From an uncultured Flavobacteriales bacterium (GTDB lineage Bacteria > Bacteroidota > Bacteroidia > Flavobacteriales_D > Sanyastnellaceae), in NCBI GenBank assembly GCA_937996585.1, contig CALKUW010000079.1, positions 1 through 16,694 of the forward strand: a stretch of 16,694 nucleotides of DNA, read 5' to 3'. Positions within the stretch are counted from its first letter, which is position 1; every line of letters starts with the position of its first letter. Made by a program: the position numbers and the translations under genes. This document shows, one piece after another, positions 1 through 7,671 of the stretch. The notes under the pieces are model-generated. The model saw only the letters and a list, made by a program, of their open reading frames with translations. It ran no database searches and was not told the DNA's origin.

Positions 1-338
1 GCTATGGGGGTTCCGGGCGCAACGTTGCGATTGAGTTCGAGCAAGGTCACATGCCCTTCGGAAACGGCGCCGAGGACCAGGCATCGGCTCTGGTGTTTTC
101 CGACCTGCTTTGGCGGAAAATTCACCACGGCGACAATGTGCCTTCCCACCAATTCCTCCGCGGTATAGTCCCCGGCGAGCTGTGCCGTGGATTTGAGGGT
201 GCCGAGCGCACCGAAATCGACCTGGAGGACATACGCCGGCTTTCGCGCGCCGTGCAGCGCCTGAGCGGAAAGGATGACCCCGACGCGCAGGTCGCAACCG
301 GCAAATTGTGAAGGGGAAATGAGGGGCTTGGTTTCCAT
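1..338 (-). CDS. csaA: CsaA-like tRNA-binding domain protein (3' end cut by the window)
   Basis: Reading the minus strand from the ATG at 338-336 gives an open frame of 112 codons that runs off the window start. The product begins METKPLISPSQFAGCDLRVG and carries the hallmarks of the stand-alone EMAP/OB-fold tRNA-binding domain seen in CsaA: the DLRVG stretch (16-20), ARKPAY (31-36), KSTAQL near 49-54, and VAVVNFPPKQVG (69-80). CsaA proteins are about 110 residues, so only the last residue or few plus the stop are missing. In the family this domain binds tRNA and has been linked to chaperone or protein-export phenotypes; the exact cellular job is not well settled. The gene diverges from the mutase gene with 58 bp between start codons. 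It is too strongly conserved in motif order to be a chance frame. The overlapping plus-strand frame at 51-311 is its shadow. Confidence 0.9.
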   Translation of the reverse strand, partial: METKPLISPSQFAGCDLRVGVILSAQALHGARKPAYVLQVDFGALGTLKSTAQLAGDYTAEELVGRHIVAVVNFPPKQVGKHQSRCLVLGAVSEGHVTLLELNRNVAPGTPI

Positions 339-396
339 GGGGTGCACAGGCGCTTGCGGGGGGAAATTAGGTGCTGTTGCCCGTTAACTTGCCGGC

Positions 397-3300
397 ATGG
401 AACAGGGCGATCAACAGCCAGGAGTGTGGGGAGCATGGCGCAAGGCCGTTGAGGCACAGGCACGCGGTGCAGCTCCGAAAGTGGACGTGGAGCTCGCCCT
501 AGGGATGCATATGCCTTCATGTCATCCCATGGCCCATTCTGCCTCGGTTTGTCCGCGGTTGGGTGAAGGATGGAAAATCAGGTCCACGGTGAGGACGGCG
601 GAGGATGTGATGCCCGCGCTGGAAGGGGGAGCAGAAGTGCTCCGAGTATGGGATGTGGATGATCCTGCACGGTGGATGGCCGGTGTGGAATTGGGATTCG
701 TGGAAGTGGAATATGCCGGAGATTGTGCCCTGGAGGCCATGGTGTCGGCTGGTGTCATGCCACAAGCGGGTGGTGTGCTGATGGACTGGCGCTCAGTGGA
801 TTGCAGTCCGGAAGCAGTCAGGAGCCACACGGAAGCCATCGATGGTCTGGGCGGCGGGCATCTTCGTTCCATTCTTGTTGCGGATCCTCGGTTGGTGACA
901 TCGGAATGGGGGCCTGCAGCGGGCCTGGCGTGGTTGATCAAATCCTGCGAGAACATCGCTGCTACCATTCCAGGAGGCACCCGTCGCGTGGCCCTCGACC
1001 TTGACCTCGATGCCGACCCCATTGTGGGCCTGGCCCGGGTGGAGGCACTCAAGCGCCTGTTGCTACAACGCTGGGGTCAGGAGGAATGGCCCAGAATCAC
1101 GGGGGTGTGCAGCACCACGGGGCTCGACCCGGAGTCCGGCAGGGACAACCTGATTAGACTGGCCATCAGGCTCACTTCGGGTGCGCTCGCGGGCGTGGGT
1201 GCCCTCGACCATGGTTCCGCCACCGTGGGAACGGGAGCGGCTCCAGACCTGTCCGAAGGAGGCAAATGGGCGCGAAACCTGCTCCACCTGTTGCGGGAGG
1301 AGGCGGGACTGGGAGCTGCCGAGGCCTGCGTGTCGGCGCAGGTGCAAGCCATGGCGGAGGCGTTCCGTCTCCGCGCGGAGGAGCTGTTGGCGGCTTGGAG
1401 CCACCGACCTGCAGCTGAAATCACCGCTGAGGATGGCACTGCCGTGCTGTCCCCTGATCAGGCGCATGATGCAGTCCATGCCGATGTCGGGGCGGGTGAG
1501 GGCGCGGATCACGTTCCGGGCGTGCACCCTTATTTGCGGGGGCCGTATGCGAGCATGTATGCGAGCCGACCCTGGACGATCCGCCAATACGCCGGCTTCA
1601 GCACGGCAGAGGAATCCAACGCATTCTACCGCCGCAACCTCGAGGCGGGACAGAAAGGATTGAGCGTCGCGTTCGACCTGGCGACCCACAGGGGCTACGA
1701 CAGTGACCACCCCCGTGTCGCAGGGGATGTCGGAAAGGCTGGAGTGGCCATTGACAGCGTGGAGGATATGAAGCGCCTGTTTGACGGCATTCCGCTCGAT
1801 GCCATGTCGGTTTCAATGACCATGAACGGTGCGGTCCTGCCCGTATTGGCCTTCTTCATCGTGGCAGCGGAGGAACAGGGGGTTCCTGCCCGCGCGCTAT
1901 CGGGCACCATCCAGAATGACATTTTGAAGGAGTTCATGGTCCGCAACACCTTCATCTATCCCCCCGCGCCAAGCATGCGCATCATCAGTGACATTTTCGC
2001 CTACTCCTCCGCGGAAATGCCCAGGTTCAACTCCATCAGCATTTCCGGCTACCACATGCAGGAGGCGGGGGCCACGCCGGAGCTCGAATTGGCCTACACC
2101 ATCGCGAATGGCCTGGCCTATGTCAAGGCAGGCGTCGAAGTGGGGCTGGACGTCGATGACTTCGCGCCGCGCCTCAGTTTTTTCTGGGGCATTGGCATGG
2201 ACCTCGTGTCGGAGGTGGCCAAGCTGAGGGCGGGCAGGCTGCTCTGGGCGCGGTGGATGGAGCAGTTCTCCCCGCAGAACCCCAGGTCTTCCATGCTTCG
2301 GACCCACTGCCAGACGAGCGGGTGGACCCTCACGGAGCAGGATCCGGTCAACAATGTGGGACGCACGGCGATGGAGGCGTTGGCCGCAGTGTGGGGGGGC
2401 ACACAGAGCCTGCATACGAATTCGCTCGACGAAGCGATTGCACTGCCGACGGACGATACGGCGATGATCGCCCGCAACACCCAGCTGATCCTGCAAAAGG
2501 AGGCCGGTACAACCCGCTGGATCGATCCACTCGGCGGGGATTCACGCATTGAACGCCGCACTTCGGAACTCGTGGAGGCTGCAGATGCCCTGATCCGAAA
2601 GATGGAAGCTGCGGGCGGAATGCCGAAAGCGATCGAGCAGGGGCTGCCCATGCAGGGCATCGAAACGGCAGCGGCCGAAAAGCAATCGCGCATTGACAAC
2701 GGCGATGACCGCATCATCGGATTGAACCTGTTTCCGGGGAGGGCACCCGAGTCCATGAAAGTCCTCAAGGTGGACCACCACGCTGTTCTTGAAGGACAGA
2801 AATCGGGCCTTGAACGTCTCAGGGCCAACCGCGACCCGGCGGCTGTAATGCGCGCATTGGAAGCAATGGAGTCCGCTGCAATGAATGGTGAAAACCTGTT
2901 GGGGGCGGCGGTGGATGCCGCCCGCGTGCGGTGCACCTTGGGGGAGATTTCGTTGGCGCTGGAAAAGGCCTTCGGGCGGCATGTGCCGGTCAGCAGGCCG
3001 GTGCGTGACATCTTCAGGAAGCACCTGGGGGCCAGCGCGGAATTCAAGCAAGCCGTGGACAAAGCAGCGCAATTCTCTCGGGCAGCAGGCAGACAGCCCC
3101 GCATCCTCGTGGCCAAAATGGGCCAGGATGGCCACGATCGCGGGGCAAAGGTGATCGCCAGCGCGTTTGCCGATCTCGGCTTTGACGTGGACCTCGGTTC
3201 ACTGTTCCAAACGCCGGAGGAGGTGGCGCGCCAAGCGGTGGAGAGTGACGTGCACGTGGTGGGTGTCTCATCTTTGGCCGCGGGCCACATGGCCCTCGTT

Positions 3301-3489
3301 CCGGAACTGATTGCCGCATTGACCGAGGCAGGCCGAGCCGACATGCTCGTCGTGCTTGGTGGGGTCATTCCCAGGGAAGATTATGAGGCCCTCTACGAGG
3401 CGGGCGTGACGGCCGTCTTCGGTCCGGGCACCCCAGTTGTCCAATCCGCAACACGTATCCTGGACCTGTTGCTGGAGGCTTACGGCTGA
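397..3489 (+). CDS. methylmalonyl-CoA mutase, small-subunit-like half fused to catalytic B12-binding large subunit
   Basis: The product (1030 aa) interconverts methylmalonyl-CoA and succinyl-CoA with adenosylcobalamin, linking propionate, odd-chain fat and branched amino-acid breakdown to the TCA cycle. Residues about 1-340 resemble the non-catalytic small subunit (MutA) but lack a B12 domain. Residues about 374-880 are the catalytic TIM barrel. Aligned by motif to the Propionibacterium enzyme, the radical-chemistry residues are present: R391 and Y398 (in RPWTIRQYAGF), R516 (in MVRNT) and H553 (in GYHMQEAG). Residues about 893-1030 are the cobalamin domain with K907, D911, H913 and G916 (DGHDRG), the His being the lower axial ligand. 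In most Bacteroidota the two subunits are separate neighbouring genes; here one frame covers both, and the usual N-terminal arm of the large subunit (the VKPLYT-type motif) is not visible at the junction. The ATG at 397 is preferred because the first 30 residues already fit the small-subunit start. The stop lies 4 bp from the convergent fmt stop. Confidence 0.95.
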   Translation: MEQGDQQPGVWGAWRKAVEAQARGAAPKVDVELALGMHMPSCHPMAHSASVCPRLGEGWKIRSTVRTAEDVMPALEGGAEVLRVWDVDDPARWMAGVELGFVEVEYAGDCALEAMVSAGVMPQAGGVLMDWRSVDCSPEAVRSHTEAIDGLGGGHLRSILVADPRLVTSEWGPAAGLAWLIKSCENIAATIPGGTRRVALDLDLDADPIVGLARVEALKRLLLQRWGQEEWPRITGVCSTTGLDPESGRDNLIRLAIRLTSGALAGVGALDHGSATVGTGAAPDLSEGGKWARNLLHLLREEAGLGAAEACVSAQVQAMAEAFRLRAEELLAAWSHRPAAEITAEDGTAVLSPDQAHDAVHADVGAGEGADHVPGVHPYLRGPYASMYASRPWTIRQYAGFSTAEESNAFYRRNLEAGQKGLSVAFDLATHRGYDSDHPRVAGDVGKAGVAIDSVEDMKRLFDGIPLDAMSVSMTMNGAVLPVLAFFIVAAEEQGVPARALSGTIQNDILKEFMVRNTFIYPPAPSMRIISDIFAYSSAEMPRFNSISISGYHMQEAGATPELELAYTIANGLAYVKAGVEVGLDVDDFAPRLSFFWGIGMDLVSEVAKLRAGRLLWARWMEQFSPQNPRSSMLRTHCQTSGWTLTEQDPVNNVGRTAMEALAAVWGGTQSLHTNSLDEAIALPTDDTAMIARNTQLILQKEAGTTRWIDPLGGDSRIERRTSELVEAADALIRKMEAAGGMPKAIEQGLPMQGIETAAAEKQSRIDNGDDRIIGLNLFPGRAPESMKVLKVDHHAVLEGQKSGLERLRANRDPAAVMRALEAMESAAMNGENLLGAAVDAARVRCTLGEISLALEKAFGRHVPVSRPVRDIFRKHLGASAEFKQAVDKAAQFSRAAGRQPRILVAKMGQDGHDRGAKVIASAFADLGFDVDLGSLFQTPEEVARQAVESDVHVVGVSSLAAGHMALVPELIAALTEAGRADMLVVLGGVIPREDYEALYEAGVTAVFGPGTPVVQSATRILDLLLEAYG

Positions 3490-3493
3490 AGGG

Positions 3494-4468
3494 TCAGAAC
3501 CCTTGGCTGCCCAATGCTTCCGTAGGGTATCGGTATCCCCTGAGGATGTCCTCTGCGGGCATGCTCGGCTTGCCCGCCAATTGCGCCGTGACCAAACGGA
3601 TGGGGGCGTCTCCCGTTCCGACCCACCAAGCACCCGTCTCCGTGTGGCACTCCCCGGGGGCCAATGAAGGCATCCCAATGTCAGCGGTGGACAGTTCGGT
3701 GGACTGCACCTTGAATGTGGCGCCGTTGAGCGTGGTCCAGGCTCCGGGAAACGGGGTCATGCCACGGATGAAGTTGAAGACATCAGCCGATGGTCGGCGC
3801 CAATCGATACGGCCATCCTGCCTGCTGAGCTTCGGGGCGTTGCGCTCCGTGCCGTCGGTCAGTTCACCCTGGGGAATCCCTCGGATTTCCCCGTAGGCGA
3901 GGGCATCGACGGTGTCCACCATCAATCCAGCACCTTCCTCCATGAGTTGGCCGTACAATGCCCCAGCCGTCATGGTAGGTGACACGGTGACACTCCGTTG
4001 CAGGAGCAATGCACCCGTATCGATTTCGCGCGTGATGAAGAAGGACGTCACACCGGAGCGGGTCACACCTGCGGCCACCGCATGCTGAATGGGGGCCGCC
4101 CCGCGGAAATCGGGGAGGAGGCTCCCATGCACATTGACCGTGCCGCGTGGGGGCTTGGCCCAGACGACTTCAGGCAACATGCGGAATGCCACGACACAGA
4201 AAACATCCGCCTTCCAATGCTCCAGGGTGGCGAGGAAATCCGGTGATCGAAGTTTCTCGGGTTGGGAGAAGGGCAGACCAAGCTCCTGCGCAGCTTTCTT
4301 GACGGCGGATTCAGCAAGGTGATGACCCCTTCCAGCGCGGCGGTCCGGTGCCGTGACGACACCGACGACTTCATGGCTGCTGTCCACAAGGGCGCGGAGA
4401 CTGGCCTCCGCGAAATCAGGGGTGCCGAAGAAGACGACGCGGAGTCTGGGAGGGGCTATTTCCTGCAC
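3494..4468 (-). CDS. fmt: methionyl-tRNA formyltransferase
   Basis: The 324-residue product formylates the amino group of Met-tRNA(fMet) using 10-formyl-tetrahydrofolate, which licenses the initiator tRNA. The N-terminal Rossmann-like domain opens with LRVVFFGTPDFA. The catalytic triad is intact: N112 and H114 in NVHGSLLPDFRGAAP and D150 in ITREIDTGALL, with the same spacing as E. coli N108/H110/D146. The C-terminal tRNA-binding domain follows from about residue 210. The length is normal for the family. The start is a GTG at 4468-4466; no ATG lies between it and the conserved VVFFG strand, so GTG is likely real. It lies 40 bp downstream of the MATE gene on the same strand and is probably the last gene of the HU-trmH-MATE-fmt run. 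No deformylase gene is adjacent. Confidence 0.96.
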   Translation of the reverse strand: MQEIAPPRLRVVFFGTPDFAEASLRALVDSSHEVVGVVTAPDRRAGRGHHLAESAVKKAAQELGLPFSQPEKLRSPDFLATLEHWKADVFCVVAFRMLPEVVWAKPPRGTVNVHGSLLPDFRGAAPIQHAVAAGVTRSGVTSFFITREIDTGALLLQRSVTVSPTMTAGALYGQLMEEGAGLMVDTVDALAYGEIRGIPQGELTDGTERNAPKLSRQDGRIDWRRPSADVFNFIRGMTPFPGAWTTLNGATFKVQSTELSTADIGMPSLAPGECHTETGAWWVGTGDAPIRLVTAQLAGKPSMPAEDILRGYRYPTEALGSQGF

Positions 4469-4508
4469 GCGCCGCGAATTTAGTGAGGTGCAGTCCAGCG
4501 GCGAACCC

Positions 4509-5834
4509 TCAAACGGCCTTTGAGCGCCATTCCCACCGGGAAAGGAACACCAGACATCCCACGCCGATCAGGCTGAAGTACACCCATTCCACCCACCAGA
4601 TGCGCCAAACGGGCTGTGGCTCAACGAGGGTCACGCCGATGGCCACGGCCGTGTAGGCGACGAGGGCCGAGAGCTCGATGACGAGGGCGGGGGTGGTATG
4701 GCCACTGCCTTGCACCGAGCTCAACAGCACACTGCTGACGCTGTACATCATCATGGCCGTGAAGATGACGGGCAGGGTCTTCGCGGCAGCAGCCAGGCCG
4801 ATGGGTTCTTCGAAGAAAGGGGATGCCAGGATTCCAGGGTAGAGCAGACCACCATGGGCGACCAGCAGGATGCCGCAGGCATTCACCACGATGAGTCTGC
4901 GCATCACGGGGATGACGTCATCCCTGCGCCCTTCCCCGAGCAAACCGCTGACGAAGGTGCGCGTGGTTTGCTGCACCCCCTGGGCCACCACGAAGGCCAG
5001 CATGAAGAAATTTCGCGCGATGTGGCTGACTTTCAATTCCATCACGCCGACCTGCTCGACGAGGAAGAAAAACATGCTCCACGTCCCGAGTGTCAGGGTC
5101 ATTTGCAGGATCATGGGCGTGGCCAATTTGACCCATCCGCGCAGGGCCTCCCAGGACATCCAAAGGGTGCTCGACCATTGCTTTCCGTGGTGCCAGAAGA
5201 CGTTGCCGGCGAGGACGATGAGTCCCGTGGTCTCGGCGATGAGCGAAGCGGTCGCGGCACCGGGGGCACCCAATGCGGGCAGCCCCCAACGCCCATGGAT
5301 GAGTAGGGCATCACCGACGATGTTGACCGAGCCCGTGGCCACCATGGCCCACATGAGGATGCGCGAACGTGCCGTGCCCATGAAGAAGGCATTCAGCATC
5401 ATCACCATGAACGAGGGGATGAACCCCCAGCGCCTCACAGCCATGAATTCACTGAAGACCACGCCGGTGGCTTCATCCTTGAAGATGCCTGCGAACCCAC
5501 AGGCCATCACGAGGTGAACCAGGGCCACGAGCAGGACGCCGGCGGCAGCGGTGATGCAGATGCCCGTACGGAGGATGTTCAATGCTTCGTGGGACCGCCC
5601 TTCTCCGACGCGCCGTGCGATCAGGATCTGGCCGGTGTTGCAGAACCCCGCGCCGATCATGGCCAGCGTGATGTACATCACGCCCGCATTGCCCGCTCCA
5701 TTGAGGGCAACGTCGGAGGTTCGACTGAGGAAATAGTTGTCGGTCAGGACAACGAGGAACTGCATGAAGGTTCCCGCCGAGACGGGGATGGCCAGCCTCA
5801 GGATATCGGCATACCCGGTTTTCAGGTGGCTCAT
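4509..5834 (-). CDS. MATE family efflux transporter
   Basis: This is a 441-residue integral membrane protein of the multidrug and toxic compound extrusion (MATE) family, Na+ or H+ coupled exporters of cationic compounds. About twelve hydrophobic segments can be read, including ones near 10-30, 46-75, 88-112, 135-155, 158-180, 188-213, 236-263 and the last pair ending near 435, in the two six-helix bundle pattern. Length matches the family (about 440-460). The typical helix-1 opening (ILRLAIPVSAGTFMQFLVVL) followed by a TDNYFLSR-like stretch agrees with MATE helix 1-2. The substrate cannot be told from sequence. The ATG at 5834 overlaps the trmH stop as ATGA, which implies translational coupling to trmH. 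The other possibility, a polysaccharide flippase of the same MOP superfamily, is less likely because no glycan genes surround it. Confidence 0.9.
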   Translation of the reverse strand: MSHLKTGYADILRLAIPVSAGTFMQFLVVLTDNYFLSRTSDVALNGAGNAGVMYITLAMIGAGFCNTGQILIARRVGEGRSHEALNILRTGICITAAAGVLLVALVHLVMACGFAGIFKDEATGVVFSEFMAVRRWGFIPSFMVMMLNAFFMGTARSRILMWAMVATGSVNIVGDALLIHGRWGLPALGAPGAATASLIAETTGLIVLAGNVFWHHGKQWSSTLWMSWEALRGWVKLATPMILQMTLTLGTWSMFFFLVEQVGVMELKVSHIARNFFMLAFVVAQGVQQTTRTFVSGLLGEGRRDDVIPVMRRLIVVNACGILLVAHGGLLYPGILASPFFEEPIGLAAAAKTLPVIFTAMMMYSVSSVLLSSVQGSGHTTPALVIELSALVAYTAVAIGVTLVEPQPVWRIWWVEWVYFSLIGVGCLVFLSRWEWRSKAV

Positions 5835-6520
5835 GGTCTTTTCCCTTCAGGGCCTGGGCTTTGGATCTGCCCGCTGCGCAGGCGCGCCAGCAGTCCGTCG
5901 GCGTCCTTTACGGTGCGCTCCGCCCAGTCGCCCAGGATGCGGGTGTGTTCCGTCTCGGGCAGCCGCCATGGAATCTCTTGGTCGGATCTGACCCGTGCCA
6001 TGATGGTCTGCAGGGTGAGGGCGGCGGCCACTGAGATGTTGAAGCTTTCCGTGAATCCGTACATGGGGATGCGGACGAAATGATCGGCTTCCGCTTTGGC
6101 GGCCTCCGAAATGCCCGGACCCTCAGAACCGAAGACCAAGGCCACCGGTTGCGCGAGGGGCAGGGCTTCCGGCGTCGTGTCATCCGTGTGCGGTGTCGTG
6201 CAACAGATGGCGTATCCCGCAGCCTTGAGTTTGCGAAGTGCGCTTGCGGTATCGGTATGGCGCTTGATATCAAGCCATTTGTATGCGCCTTTCGAAACAC
6301 CGGGCGATGTGCGGTAGGGGTTGTTGGCCTCAATGATGTGCGCCTCCTGCACCCCGAATCCGTCGCAACTGCGCAGAACGGCGGAAATATTGTGGGGGTC
6401 GAACAGGTCTTCCGTGACCACGGTGACCCATTTGGACCGCAGCGCCAAGACTTCCTCGAACCGCTGGCGTCGGGCTTCGGTCAGGAAAGGGGAGAGGAGG
6501 GCATAACGGTCGTCCTGCAT
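5831..6520 (-). CDS. trmH: TrmH-type tRNA (guanosine-2'-O-)-methyltransferase (SpoU/SPOUT family)
   Basis: This is a SAM-dependent 2'-O-methyltransferase with the trefoil-knot SPOUT fold, most likely modifying G18 in the D-loop of tRNAs. Numbered from the ATG at 6520 (229 aa), motif 1 is NISAVLR (44-50) with the conserved Arg, motif 2 is FGSEGPGIS (130-138), and motif 3 is IPMYGFTESFNIS (151-163), which forms the knot and binds SAM. A TTG 36 bases upstream at 6556 is in frame and would give 241 aa. I prefer the ATG because the extra twelve residues show no family motif and the remaining N-terminus fits TrmH helix 1; this choice is uncertain. The gene overlaps the MATE gene by 4 bp and starts 72 bp after the HU stop. 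Related rRNA-modifying members (RlmB) usually have an extra N-terminal domain, which is absent here. Confidence 0.92.
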   Translation of the reverse strand: MQDDRYALLSPFLTEARRQRFEEVLALRSKWVTVVTEDLFDPHNISAVLRSCDGFGVQEAHIIEANNPYRTSPGVSKGAYKWLDIKRHTDTASALRKLKAAGYAICCTTPHTDDTTPEALPLAQPVALVFGSEGPGISEAAKAEADHFVRIPMYGFTESFNISVAAALTLQTIMARVRSDQEIPWRLPETEHTRILGDWAERTVKDADGLLARLRSGQIQSPGPEGKRP

Positions 6521-6592
6521 GAGGTAAAGAAAATCCCCGACCCGCCGCAATGGCAAGCCGGGGATGTTTCGGCGTAAGCCGTTTAAGGACGA

Positions 6593-6865
6593 TTACTTGA
6601 CCTTGTCGTTCAGCTCAGCACCGGGCTTGAACTTCACCACGTTCTTGGCTGCGATGGTGATTTCCTTGCCGGTTTGGGGGTTGCGGCCCTTGCGCGCCTC
6701 GCGGTGCGTGACGGAGAAGGAGCCGAAGCCAACGAGTGCAACACGCTCACCACCCTTCAGGGCGTTGGAGGTTGCGTCAATGAATGCGTCGAGTGCGCGG
6801 CCTGCGTCGGCCTTGCTGATGCCAGCGCCTTCGGCCATGGCATCGCGGAGTTCGGATTTGTTCAT
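6593..6865 (-). CDS. HU/IHF family DNA-binding protein
   Basis: This 90-residue nucleoid protein would act as a dimer that bends DNA without strong sequence preference. The product begins MNKSELRDAM and contains the family signature GFGSFSVTHREARKGRNPQTG-type beta arm, with the intercalating proline at P63 in RNPQTG. The length is exactly that of HU. The frame stays open upstream for another 28 residues, but those are low-complexity and lie in the promoter region. The ATG at 6865 is the true start because it coincides with the conserved HU N-terminus and is preceded by an A-rich leader (AAAAAGAAAACC), which suits Bacteroidota initiation. It is the first gene of the minus-strand run leading to trmH. 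Confidence 0.96.
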   Translation of the reverse strand: MNKSELRDAMAEGAGISKADAGRALDAFIDATSNALKGGERVALVGFGSFSVTHREARKGRNPQTGKEITIAAKNVVKFKPGAELNDKVK

Positions 6866-6892
6866 GGTTTTCTTTTTGGGTTGTGAACCGGT

Positions 6893-6900
6893 CAAATGTA
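6893..6900 (-). promoter_or_regulatory. candidate Bacteroidota -7 element (TACATTTG) for the HU gene
   Basis: On the minus strand TACATTTG matches the TAnnTTTG -7 consensus of Bacteroidota sigma factors at every fixed position. It would place transcription start about 20-30 bases ahead of the HU ATG. A clear TTTG at the -33 position is not visible at the usual spacing, so the call rests on the -7 box alone. Confidence 0.45.
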
Positions 6901-6907
6901 TGGGCGA

Positions 6908-6930
6908 AATCCCGCGCCCACTGCGGGATT
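6908..6930. promoter_or_regulatory. perfect 8-bp inverted repeat upstream of the HU -7 box
   Basis: AATCCCGC (6908-6915) and GCGGGATT (6923-6930) are perfect inverted copies with a 7-base spacer. The dyad begins eight bases from the candidate -7 element and occupies the -7/-33 spacer, where an operator could sit. It is not followed by a T-run on either strand, so it does not look like a terminator. The binding protein is unknown. Confidence 0.4.
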
Positions 6931-6999
6931 CAGCACGATTTTGTCCCATTTGTGAATAAAGTTGGCTCTTTCTTGGATAAACCCGCGATTCTCACCGCA

Positions 7000-7029
7000 T
7001 TTCGTGGCCCTCAACAGGCGGAAACTTTG
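7000..7029 (+). promoter_or_regulatory. possible promoter for the thioesterase gene
   Basis: TTTC at 7000-7003 and AAACTTTG at 7022-7029, separated by 18 bases, each differ by one base from the Bacteroidota -33 (TTTG) and -7 (TAnnTTTG) elements. Transcription from here would give a short leader ahead of the ATG at 7049 and would exclude the TTG-start extension beginning at 6962. Weak evidence, by eye only. Confidence 0.3.
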
Positions 7030-7048
7030 CGGAAACCCGCGCCAAACC

Positions 7049-7510
7049 ATGTCATCCACCGATCATTCCTCCCCCATGGACGTCCCATTCGAGGCCATGG
7101 GACCTACGGTTGACTACGAGGTGCCATTGCGGTACAGCGACATGGACCTCTTCGGTCACGTGAACAATGCGCGCTATTTCACTTTCCTGGAAGAGGCGAG
7201 GATCTGCTGGTTCGAAACCTGTGTGCCCGAGAAATGGGATTTCGAGAAGCACGGGGTTCTGGTGGCGCGCAATGAGATGGATTACCTCAAGCCGGTGGTG
7301 CCGGGTGACCGGCTCATCATTCGGCTTGGAGCATCAGGCCTCGGTAATTCATCCATCCACATCCGCTACGAGGGGTATGTTCTCGCTGGAGGGAATGTGG
7401 AATGCGTGCAGTTGGCTTTCCGGGCAGCTACGACCCTCGTCAGCTGGAACACCCGGGATGGGAAGGTGGCCCGGGTCCATGATGACTGGCGCAAGGCCAT
7501 TGAGGGCTGA
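7049..7510 (+). CDS. acyl-CoA thioesterase, 4HBT hotdog-fold family
   Basis: This 153-residue protein probably hydrolyses an acyl-CoA thioester to free acid and CoA in the cytosol. It has the 4-hydroxybenzoyl-CoA thioesterase type motif: RYSDMDLFGHVNNARYFTF, with the catalytic-type Asp at D31/D33, H37, N39-N40 and the hotdog helix with E48-E49 (FLEEAR). A strand pattern typical of the fold follows, with VARNEMDYLKPVVPGD near 72-87. The family length is 130-160. The frame is open back to a TTG at 6962; I choose the ATG at 7049 because the upstream 29 residues are not family-like and a promoter-like element lies between. An alternative ATG at 7076 would still keep the whole domain. It diverges from HU. 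The substrate (short acyl, phenylacetyl or other) cannot be read from sequence. Confidence 0.88.
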   Translation: MSSTDHSSPMDVPFEAMGPTVDYEVPLRYSDMDLFGHVNNARYFTFLEEARICWFETCVPEKWDFEKHGVLVARNEMDYLKPVVPGDRLIIRLGASGLGNSSIHIRYEGYVLAGGNVECVQLAFRAATTLVSWNTRDGKVARVHDDWRKAIEG

Positions 7511-7641
7511 GCCCGAGTAGCGGTTGTTCGGTGGACACCATTCAGTCCGGCCGAAGCGGTATCCATGCCCCTTCAATGGCACTACAGGATACTGACAAGG
7601 CAGCCTTTATTAATACGTATGCCTCCAATCCATACGCGCAT

Positions 7642-7649
7642 TATTTTCG
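7642..7649 (+). promoter_or_regulatory. possible -7 element ahead of the four-domain T9SS protein gene
   Basis: TATTTTCG differs by one base from TAnnTTTG and lies 22 bases before the ATG at 7672. No convincing -33 box is present at 17-23 bases upstream. A 6-bp inverted repeat (CGTATG at 7616-7621, CATACG at 7631-7636) lies just before it. Confidence 0.25.
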
Positions 7650-7671
7650 GCGTGTAAATCAGACACGATTC

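Noticed and set aside
122..520. Minus-strand frame of 132 codons spanning the csaA/mutase intergenic region
   Set aside because: It overlaps both the CsaA frame and the mutase start in other frames and has no family features.
2118..3368. 416-codon minus-strand frame inside the mutase gene
   Set aside because: It is antisense to the catalytic and B12 domains; the product is low-complexity Ser/Arg/Ala-rich and matches nothing.
6570..6581. Small CGGC-GTAA-GCCG hairpin between HU and trmH as a terminator
   Set aside because: The stem is only 4 bp with no T-run on the minus strand, so it is too weak to call.
6962..7048. N-terminal extension of the thioesterase from a TTG at 6962
   Set aside because: The extra 29 residues lack family similarity, the start is TTG, and a promoter-like pair lies inside it.
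7531..7671. 47-codon N-terminal extension of the four-domain T9SS protein
   Set aside because: It would bury the signal peptide beginning at the ATG at 7672, which is needed for export.
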